From NCBI RefSeq assembly GCF_030166655.1, contig NZ_CP126446.1:3286001-3350000 (forward strand): a DNA stretch of 64,000 nt, read 5' to 3'. Under the pieces are notes generated by a model. It was not told where the DNA came from. It saw only the letters and a program-made list of their open reading frames with translations, and made no database searches. Positions 57,933 to 64,000 of this stretch are shown piece after piece. Made by a program: the position numbers and the translations under genes. This DNA comes from Pontibacillus chungwhensis (GTDB lineage Bacteria > Bacillota > Bacilli > Bacillales > BH030062). The stretch's first letter is position 1. The number at the start of each line of letters is the position of its first letter.

Positions 57933-58649
57933 TTACAATACTTTCTGTAAGAAAGATTGTGCTCTTTCAGTAGAAGGATGATTAAAGAACTGGAGGGGGG
58001 TTGTTTCTTCTACGACCGCTCCCTGATCAAGGAAGATAATACGATCGGCTACTTCACGGGCAAATGCCATTTCGTGTGTCACAATAACCATCGTCATTCC
58101 AGTGCTTGCGAGTTGTTTCATCACATCTAAGACTTCTTTTACCATCTCTGGGTCAAGCGCTGAAGTTGGCTCATCAAACAGCATAATCTCAGGGTGCATG
58201 GCAAGAGCTCTAGCGATCGCTACTCTTTGTTTTTGCCCACCTGATAGTTGATTCGGATAACTGTGTGCTTTATCTGATAACCCAACCGTGTTAAGAAGCT
58301 TCATGGCATTCTCTTCAGCTTCTTTCTTGCTCTTCCCATGTGTCTCCATAGGAGCGAACGTAATATTTTGAAGTACAGTCATATGAGGAAAGAGGTGAAA
58401 ATGCTGAAACACCATTCCTGTCTTCTCGCGAATTTGAGTCACATTTTGCTCATTTAGCTGGGTTCCATCAATATAGACTTGTCCTTCTGTTGGCTGTTCT
58501 AATCCATTTAAACAACGAAGAAACGTTGATTTACCAGACCCAGAAGGTCCAATGACAGCCACGACTTCTTTCTTATTAATCTCAGTCGTAATAGAATTTA
58601 AAACAGGCGTCTTTTTAAATGTTTTCGATAATTGATTAACTTTAATCAC
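57933..58649 (-). CDS. Polar amino-acid ABC ATP-binding protein (GlnQ/ArtM type)
   Basis: 238 residues, full length. Walker [10 protein letters not shown], signature [15 protein letters not shown], Walker [14 protein letters not shown]-loop VIVTHE. Overlaps the permease gene by 8 bases. Third gene of a three-gene importer (binding protein, permease, ATPase), single permease hence a homodimeric channel. Confidence 0.94.
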   Translation of the reverse strand: MIKVNQLSKTFKKTPVLNSITTEINKKEVVAVIGPSGSGKSTFLRCLNGLEQPTEGQVYIDGTQLNEQNVTQIREKTGMVFQHFHLFPHMTVLQNITFAPMETHGKSKKEAEENAMKLLNTVGLSDKAHSYPNQLSGGQKQRVAIARALAMHPEIMLFDEPTSALDPEMVKEVLDVMKQLASTGMTMVIVTHEMAFAREVADRIIFLDQGAVVEETTPLQFFNHPSTERAQSFLQKVL

Positions 58650-59289
58650 TGTAACTCAACCTTCTTTCTACTCTGGATCCGTACATTTCTAATACCCGAA
58701 CCATAAGGAAGTACAAGATTAATGGGATGGTTAAGGCACCAATATAGTTGTATGTGTCCGCTGCTACAATTTGCCCTCTGCGCATAATATCTGAAACCCC
58801 AATGACAGAAATAACAGCTGACTCTTTTAGTAACATGATTCCTTCATTCATTAAAGCAGGTAAGATGTGTTTGATTGCCTGAGGCAGTATGATTTTACGC
58901 ATCGCTTTAAAATAAGGGATATTCAGAGCTTTAGCTGCTTCAAATTGGCCTTTATCAACAGATTGGATACCTGCTCTTATGATTTCAGAAATGTATGCAG
59001 CTGAGTTTAGGGAGAAAGCAATCACCCCTGCTACAAACGGCTCAATATTCCATGGTGTCAATTGTGGAATGACATAATAGATATAAACAAGCTGCAGGAT
59101 CAGAGGAGTCCCTCTGAAGAAAGCTGTATAAGCACCTGCCAGTTTGCCTAAGAATTTGTTGTTACCAAGCTTCGCAAGAGCCACTCCAATTCCTAGAATG
59201 AATCCTATTACAGCAGATAGTAGTACAAATTTTAATGTTATTAGAATTCCCTCTAAAATAAAGGGAATGGATGGGATGATCTCTTCCAT
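58642..59289 (-). CDS. Polar amino-acid ABC permease (HisM/GlnP type)
   Basis: 215 residues with five spans and the EAA loop ([20 protein letters not shown]) that docks the ATPase. [20 protein letters not shown] is the family start motif. 18 bases after the binding-protein gene. Confidence 0.94.
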   Translation of the reverse strand: MEEIIPSIPFILEGILITLKFVLLSAVIGFILGIGVALAKLGNNKFLGKLAGAYTAFFRGTPLILQLVYIYYVIPQLTPWNIEPFVAGVIAFSLNSAAYISEIIRAGIQSVDKGQFEAAKALNIPYFKAMRKIILPQAIKHILPALMNEGIMLLKESAVISVIGVSDIMRRGQIVAADTYNYIGALTIPLILYFLMVRVLEMYGSRVERRLSYSD

Positions 59290-59307
59290 ATCACTCAGCT
59301 CCTTGCC

Positions 59308-60099
59308 TTATTCGGACTTTCCTCCGTTTTCAAACCACTTCTTGATTAACTCATCCATTTTTCCGCTTTCTTTCATTTTCTCAATTTCTTTATTAAACTC
59401 TTCTACAAGCTCACTATCCTCTGGGAAAGCAGCTGCTGAACCTTTTGATGCATTTGGATCCATAATAAACTGAGTTAGCTTTTCATTCTTCTCTAAATAA
59501 CCGCTAGTGACACTATCTTCAATGATGGCTGCATCAATGCGTCCTGTCTTTAGCTCCTCTACGAGTTGAGGGATCAGGTCACGCTGAATCACTTCAATTC
59601 CATCATATTCTTCTTGAAGTTCTTTGGCTTTATCTTCTTGAATCGAACCGAGCTGTACCCCGATCTTCTTCCCTTCCAAATCTCCTAACTCTTTAATAGA
59701 AGCATCCTCCATAGAAATCACAGCATTGTGTGCTTCGTAATAGATATCAGAGAAATCTACTTGCTTTTCGCGTTTTTCATTCGGCGACATTCCGGCAAAG
59801 ACAAAATCTACTTTGTTACTATTAAGTGCTGCAATCAATCCGCTAAAGTCCATGTTTTCAATCTTCAATTCATAACCCAGTTCGTCTGTTATATGTTTAG
59901 CAATATCAATGTCAAACCCTACAATTTCATCACTGTTTGCCGTATCTATGAATTCAAATGGTTTATAATCAGCTGATGTACCCATAACGATTGTCTTCTT
60001 TCCGTTCTCTCCTTCTCCATTTGCTGCTTCAGAACTCCCGCAAGCTGAGAGTACAGCCATCGTTGCTACTATTGATAGAATAAGTGCAAGTTTCTTCAT
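59308..60099 (-). CDS. Polar amino-acid-binding lipoprotein
   Basis: 263 residues from the ATG at 60099 (GGGGGA before). Lipobox LSAC (Cys about 20), then SBP_bac_3 fold: GTSADYKPFEFIDT, EIVGFDIDIAKHITDELGYE, DFVFAGMSPNEKREKQVDFS. The motif set suits cationic or polar amino acids (arginine, glutamine, cystine); the exact substrate cannot be named. First gene of the operon. Confidence 0.92.
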   Translation of the reverse strand: MKKLALILSIVATMAVLSACGSSEAANGEGENGKKTIVMGTSADYKPFEFIDTANSDEIVGFDIDIAKHITDELGYELKIENMDFSGLIAALNSNKVDFVFAGMSPNEKREKQVDFSDIYYEAHNAVISMEDASIKELGDLEGKKIGVQLGSIQEDKAKELQEEYDGIEVIQRDLIPQLVEELKTGRIDAAIIEDSVTSGYLEKNEKLTQFIMDPNASKGSAAAFPEDSELVEEFNKEIEKMKESGKMDELIKKWFENGGKSE

Positions 60100-60373
60100 T
60101 GTTAGTCCCCCTGTGAATGTATGTTTATTAGATATAATGTATAATAACACATAAATAATCATTGTGAATACCTTTATTTAAATTTTTATACAAAGTTTTG
60201 TATATCCTATTCATTCTCATAAAAAGAGGCTAGCGATCTCTTCAACTATGTAAGCGATACACATCCCTTTAAATAGGAGTTTTCCTATTTCAAGGAGTAT
60301 TTTACAAGTTTGATTTTGGAATTTTCTGTTTTATGATAAAATGCAGAAGTACTTATAAAGGGGGAAATATAGA

Positions 60374-62077
60374 ATGTCTACTTTTTATCAAGAACGCTTT
60401 GATTTCTCAAAACCAGAAACCATCGAAACAGAATTCGAGCGCCTCGTACAGGAACCTATAGATTCTGTGGAAAAACTAGAGTCGTGGATCCTCGATCAGG
60501 CTCAAATTTTTGATGCCATTAATGAAGGATTAAGGGGACACTACATCGACTTTCAAAGTCATAGCGATAGCCAAGTGGCCAAAGAAAAGGTCGAGCGCGA
60601 TCAGGAGAAGATTGAACCACTTCTAAAGCGATATCAGGCGTTATTAGATCAGAAATTTATCGATACACCTTATAAAGATGAATTAGACCAGGATACATAT
60701 GGGCGATTTATGAAAATGAAAGAAAATGCATTGGATTTATTCCGAGAAGAAAATATCGATCTAGAAGTAGAAGAAGATCGATTGACGAACCAGTATTTCG
60801 AAATTACAGGAAGTTTAACAGTAGATTGGTACGGTGAGGAGAAAACACTTAGTCTGATGAGCTCTTATCTACAAGACTCCAACCGTGACGTAAGAAAACA
60901 AGCTTTTACAAGTATAAATGACGTGCGATTAAAGCATAAAGATTCTCTTCAATCCATTATGGATGAGCTCATAGCGTTACGTCAGAAGAAGACAACGAAC
61001 GCAGGACTAAACACGTTTACAGACTATATGTTTAAAGAATATGAACGATTTGATTACACCCCGGAAGACTGTAAACAGCTAGCTGAGTCCATTCGTGAGC
61101 ATGTGGTCCCTCTAAAAAATGAACTAATGGAGAAAGAGAAAGAAAGACTTCAAGTAGATACATTGAAACCGTGGGACTTAAGTGCATCTCCTGCAGGGCA
61201 AAGTCCACTTAAACCATTTCATACAACGGAAGAGCTAATTGAGAAGTCCTCATCCATTTTCACCAAATTGGATGCTTCCTTCGCAAGTTTATTAACAGAT
61301 ATGCAGAAGAAGGGCACACTCGATCTTGATACTCGAAAAGGAAAAGCACCTGGAGGATTTTGCGACTTTCTACCACTATCCCAGTCGTCGTTTATTTTCA
61401 TGAATGCTGACACTTCCCATGACGATATGATCACCCTTCTTCACGAAATGGGACACTGCATTCATAACCATCGAAGCGAGGATATCAAGCTCCCTTCCTA
61501 TCGTGAGGCACCAATGGAAAGTGCTGAACTTGCCAGTATGACGATGGAACTTCTTACAATGGACTATTGGGATCACTTCTATGACGATGAGGAAGATCTG
61601 TTGCGTGCCAAGCGGGAACAGTTAGAAGGAATTATCCATTTCCTTCCTGGTGGTATCGTGATTGATCAACTACAACACTGGATGTATGAACACCCAAACC
61701 ATACAGCCGTGGAGCGAAATGCTAAATTTAAAGAATTAAAACAAAATTTTGGCACAGAGAGAGTCGATTGGTCTGAGCATGAAGAGACGCTTGAGAACAG
61801 TTGGTTAAAGGTGCTCCACATTTTTGAAGTGCCATTTTACTATGTTGAATATGTGATTGCTCAGCTTGGAGCCGTTCAAATGTATAAGCAATACAAAGAG
61901 AATCCGAAACAAGCTTTAGAAAATTATAAGAATGCCTTATCCCTTGGAAACACTAAATCACTGCCTGAAGTCTATCAGACAGCTGGCATCCGTTTTGATT
62001 TCTCTGCAGAAACGATTCAGGACCTCATGACATTTATTAAGCAGGAATTAGACGCCCTGGAAACTTCACAATCCTAG
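60374..62077 (+). CDS. M3-family oligoendopeptidase (PepF/YjbG-like)
   Basis: 567 residues, thimet-type zinc peptidase. HEMGH at 357-361 (LLHEMGHCIH) gives two zinc His and the catalytic Glu; the third ligand is a Glu in MESAELASMTMEL. Cytoplasmic, cuts short peptides. Related to B. subtilis YjbG, which lies near spx. Ribosome site AAAGGGGG. Its terminator has been split by the repeat block downstream. Confidence 0.92.
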   Translation: MSTFYQERFDFSKPETIETEFERLVQEPIDSVEKLESWILDQAQIFDAINEGLRGHYIDFQSHSDSQVAKEKVERDQEKIEPLLKRYQALLDQKFIDTPYKDELDQDTYGRFMKMKENALDLFREENIDLEVEEDRLTNQYFEITGSLTVDWYGEEKTLSLMSSYLQDSNRDVRKQAFTSINDVRLKHKDSLQSIMDELIALRQKKTTNAGLNTFTDYMFKEYERFDYTPEDCKQLAESIREHVVPLKNELMEKEKERLQVDTLKPWDLSASPAGQSPLKPFHTTEELIEKSSSIFTKLDASFASLLTDMQKKGTLDLDTRKGKAPGGFCDFLPLSQSSFIFMNADTSHDDMITLLHEMGHCIHNHRSEDIKLPSYREAPMESAELASMTMELLTMDYWDHFYDDEEDLLRAKREQLEGIIHFLPGGIVIDQLQHWMYEHPNHTAVERNAKFKELKQNFGTERVDWSEHEETLENSWLKVLHIFEVPFYYVEYVIAQLGAVQMYKQYKENPKQALENYKNALSLGNTKSLPEVYQTAGIRFDFSAETIQDLMTFIKQELDALETSQS

Positions 62078-62082
62078 AAAAC

Positions 62083-62096
62083 GAAAAGCCCCTCTT
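62083..62096. repeat. Left arm of a split terminator / terminal inverted repeat
   Basis: GAAAAGCCCCTCTT just after pepF; exact inverted complement at 62852-62865. Similarity goes on inward for about 12 bases (AGGCTCT shared). Confidence 0.7.
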
Positions 62097-62203
62097 AAAT
62101 GAAGGCTCTGCTAAAGTTGGTTGTTGATTTTTTACACGTTATATATAAGTCCCTAATATGGAGTACCGGAAAGTGAGAATGTTTCTAGCGTTAGTCTGCG
62201 CGT

Positions 62204-62518
62204 AAGGTGGTTCGGGAAATCACTCGCTTTCCGCGGCCCCACACGAGGTGGGGTCGTTCGACGTTGGCGATTGACGTGACGGTCTTAGTCGAACTTCATT
62301 ATTCCCTTAAAAGCCTCCTCGTTCGCTTGCGCTCTCTGTGGGGTCTCCCCTAGATAGAAATGTGCAAGCGTGGTGCCTAGGACCGTACGGACAAGACAGC
62401 TTTTTGGAAAAGGCGATAAGCCTTTGGAAAAAAGATGACTTGTCTCGCTAGGTCCTCCACGCTGGAACTGGACTGGCTCCTTCTGCCGCAGGAGTCTCGC
62501 AATTTCCCGAACCACCTT
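62204..62518. repeat. Foldback repeat, family B, copy 3 (longest)
   Basis: A perfect 17-bp terminal inverted repeat: AAGGTGGTTCGGGAAAT (62204-62220) and ATTTCCCGAACCACCTT (62502-62518). Inside are the TTCCGCGGCCCCACACGAGG block, the TGTGCAAGCGTGGTGCCTAG block shared with 21895, and a hairpin GGAAAAGGCGATAAGCCTTT. No transposase and no long frame, so a MITE-like or REP-like element. Confidence 0.82.
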
Positions 62519-62593
62519 TGCCATATTTAGAAGAACGGAAAACATGCCATATTAGAAAATAGAGTTGAATCTACGCGACCACCCACAGCTGGA

Positions 62594-62770
62594 GGGCCGT
62601 CTCATCAAACTTAGATAAGGGGTGTCTGGGGAACGGGGAGACTCCTGCGGGAGAAAGAGGTCGACGAGACCCCGCAGGGCACGATTTTTGCCCGAGGAGG
62701 CTCGACAGCTCGCCCGCGGAAAGCGAGTCGTTCCCCAGACACCCCAAGCACTAGTCAATAAAGACGGCCC
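62594..62770. repeat. GC-rich foldback repeat, family A, copy 2
   Basis: Outer arms GGGCCGTCT (62594-62602) and AGACGGCCC (62762-62770); inner arms GGGTGTCTGGGGAAC (62620-62634) and GTTCCCCAGACACCC (62730-62744). Same layout and near-identical size (177 bp) as copy 1 at 9501-9678, with different arm bases that still pair. Sits 75 bases after a family B copy, as copy 1 does after 45 bases. Confidence 0.88.
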
Positions 62771-62839
62771 CATCTACACTTAAATGTCTCAGCTCTTGGT
62801 ATTGAACAAGCCTTTAAAATAATAACACTAAACTATAAA

Positions 62840-62865
62840 AGAGCCTAATGAAAGAGGGGCTTTTC
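62840..62865 (-). terminator. Right arm of a split terminator, weak hairpin after the VOC gene
   Basis: AGAGCCTAATGAAAGAGGGG flanked by AAAA and CTTTTC can form a poor stem by itself. AAGAGGGGCTTTTC (62852-62865) is the exact complement of the left arm at 62083. Confidence 0.6.
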
Positions 62866-63212
62866 TATGTTTGTGACGATACAATGGTAACGGGCATGCC
62901 ATTTGGAGCTTGTACCGAATAGATCTTCTCCCCGTTCTCCTCAATTGGTCCATGTATTTCGACACCTTGTTCTTTTGCAAAAGACGCAAAGTCATCTCCT
63001 TCATCAACAACGATCTGGAGCATCGTTAAAGCGTTCATGCATTCATTCTTATGCCAGAATTCAAGCCAGCTCTCGCCAGCCTTAAAGATCCCGCCCCGGT
63101 AGTCTTCTGTATCCTCCCAGGAATTCTTCAAGCCAAGCTTATTCTGCAGAAAATCCACCATTGCCTCGCTGTGTTCCGATACTTCCCCATAGCGATACCC
63201 TAACACCTTCAT
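62865..63212 (-). CDS. VOC (glyoxalase/bleomycin-resistance fold) family protein
   Basis: 115 residues from the ATG at 63212, 8 bases after AGGAGG; an ATG two codons earlier is too close. VLGYRYGEVSEHSEAMVDFL, FKAGESWLEFWHKN, LTMLQIVVDEGDDFASFAKE, YSVQAPNGMPVTIVSS. Glyoxalase fold, metal use uncertain as only some ligand positions are kept (the first His is absent). Its function is unknown; 12 bases after the next membrane protein's gene. Confidence 0.8.
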   Translation of the reverse strand: MKVLGYRYGEVSEHSEAMVDFLQNKLGLKNSWEDTEDYRGGIFKAGESWLEFWHKNECMNALTMLQIVVDEGDDFASFAKEQGVEIHGPIEENGEKIYSVQAPNGMPVTIVSSQT

Positions 63213-63224
63213 CTTCATGTCCTC

Positions 63225-64000
63225 CTAAATAGAATATTCATCTTGCACAGGGTCATAAAAGATCAAATCATAAAACTGATCTCTAAGAGAAGAATCGTCA
63301 CGATCTTCTGAGTTCAACTGCTCCCATTCATTCTCATCTAACATAACAATTGTAAGTTGGATTCCTTCTTGGTCAATCTTCTTTTGCAATTGGAAGCTTT
63401 GTTTCACATCACGCTCATTGTAATAGAAATTATCAAACGTATAGACCTTGCCATTCTTTGTTTGAAAACTAAACTCCCATTTAAATGACTCTTCACTACC
63501 TTCTCCTATCCCACCTGAGACATACGGGTCTAGTTCAGCTTTTTCAACCTCATCCCAACCGATTATTTCTTTATTACCAAATTGGGAGAACACAATCTGC
63601 TCATCGCGAATCGCTCGGTAATCATCCTTGGTGAGAAACATAACAAAAGGATTTAAAACAAATAAGAGAAAGAACAATCCGATTTCATATCCTTTCAGTG
63701 ATTTGAAACCTTTTATATACAGAACGGAGAAAAGGATCGCTAACCCTGAAAGTAGTAGAATCTTCACACTTATGATCCACTGAGCAGAATTGGTGTCAAA
63801 ATGAATATCATTAGATGTTTTAAGGGCGGCTTTATAATCAATGAAACCATATTCAATGATAAACATATAAGCAGGAAAGAGTAATGTAACAAACGTATAC
63901 ACTCTTAAGTACATAAACCACGAATCCTTCAGACGCTCTCGTCCCTTCGCTAAAAGAAACCCTAGCGATACAGGGAGCGCACTAAAGAAAACATATTGGA
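63225..64000 (-). CDS. Membrane protein of unknown family, 5' end outside the window
   Basis: The frame stays open from the ATG at 63914 to the window edge (QYVFFSALPVSLGFLLAKGR is encoded there), so the protein is at least 257 residues and its start is not visible. Four hydrophobic segments lie in the N-terminal part (one in the edge extension, then around YTFVTLLFPAYMFII, WIISVKILLLSGLAILF and GLFFLLFVLNPFVMFL), followed by a soluble acidic C-terminal domain (from DEQIVFSQFGNKEI). No family recognised. Likely co-transcribed with the VOC gene. Confidence 0.7.
   Translation of the reverse strand, partial: QYVFFSALPVSLGFLLAKGRERLKDSWFMYLRVYTFVTLLFPAYMFIIEYGFIDYKAALKTSNDIHFDTNSAQWIISVKILLLSGLAILFSVLYIKGFKSLKGYEIGLFFLLFVLNPFVMFLTKDDYRAIRDEQIVFSQFGNKEIIGWDEVEKAELDPYVSGGIGEGSEESFKWEFSFQTKNGKVYTFDNFYYNERDVKQSFQLQKKIDQEGIQLTIVMLDENEWEQLNSEDRDDSSLRDQFYDLIFYDPVQDEYSI

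Noticed and set aside
62285-62773. Open frames on the minus strand in the 62-kb repeat block
   Set aside because: Repeat DNA with internal inverted arms; not conserved between copies.

Overview
The window is a low-to-mid GC Firmicute chromosome segment, best matched to a spore-forming, probably halotolerant member of the Bacillaceae (Halobacillus/Pontibacillus/Virgibacillus-like; genus inferred, not shown). Evidence for this: sporulation genes (lytH, yunB, two coat-type proteins), Bacillus-type leaders (lysine and SAM riboswitches), a FadR box with the Bacillus consensus, Spx, and gene order that follows B. subtilis over long stretches (lytH/yunBCDE, then sufCDSUB-yurZ-metNPQ-yusEF-gcvH-yusI-fadNAE-fadM-coat gene). 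There are no rRNA, tRNA, CRISPR, phage or transposase genes.

Layout. 0-9.2 kb: 3' end of lytH, an NSS amino-acid symporter with its 30-residue MetS-type subunit, a lysine-riboswitch-controlled NhaC-superfamily transporter, then yunB, an HD-GYP protein, yunC, yunD and yunE. 9.3-9.7 kb: two foldback repeats. 9.8-19.3 kb: the suf Fe-S cluster operon, yurZ and metNPQ behind two tandem SAM riboswitches, each with its own promoter and terminator. 19.4-21.8 kb: small thiol-redox proteins, a TOPRIM protein, gcvH and an ArsC/Spx-like protein. 22-28.6 kb: beta-oxidation genes fadNAE under a perfect FadR box, plus fadM. 28.8-32 kb: coat proteins, a lytic transglycosylase and catalase. 32-41.3 kb: metal and ion homeostasis, comprising csoR-copA-copZ, a DUF302 gene, an MFS pump, znuACB-zur with paired Zur boxes, and two crcB fluoride channels.

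41.3-52.3 kb: accessory genes. The most unusual is a compact four-gene minus-strand operon (43959 to 41897): an ABM/haem-monooxygenase-like protein, a small helical protein, a cobalamin-binding protein with the CarH-type Wx9EH signature but no DNA-binding domain, and a STAS-domain protein. It looks like an uncharacterised B12-dependent (possibly light-sensing) signalling module. Also here are a VLRF1-like protein, a Pmp3 protein, an orphan betaine-binding lipoprotein, GntR and PadR regulators, a large KatE catalase, a VWA lipoprotein and an intergenic array of degenerate ~20-bp units. 52.3-56.8 kb: proline catabolism (PucR-type activator, putC, putB). 57.3-62.1 kb: spx, a polar amino-acid ABC transporter and an M3 oligopeptidase. 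62.1-64 kb: a repeat-rich block lying between the two arms of what looks like a split terminator, then a VOC protein and a membrane protein running off the window.

The regulatory DNA is unusually readable: riboswitches for lysine and SAM, and sites or candidate sites for FadR, Zur, CsoR, PerR and a PucR-type activator. Dispersed foldback repeats fill the gene-free gaps and two of them recur as a B-A pair in the same order and orientation.
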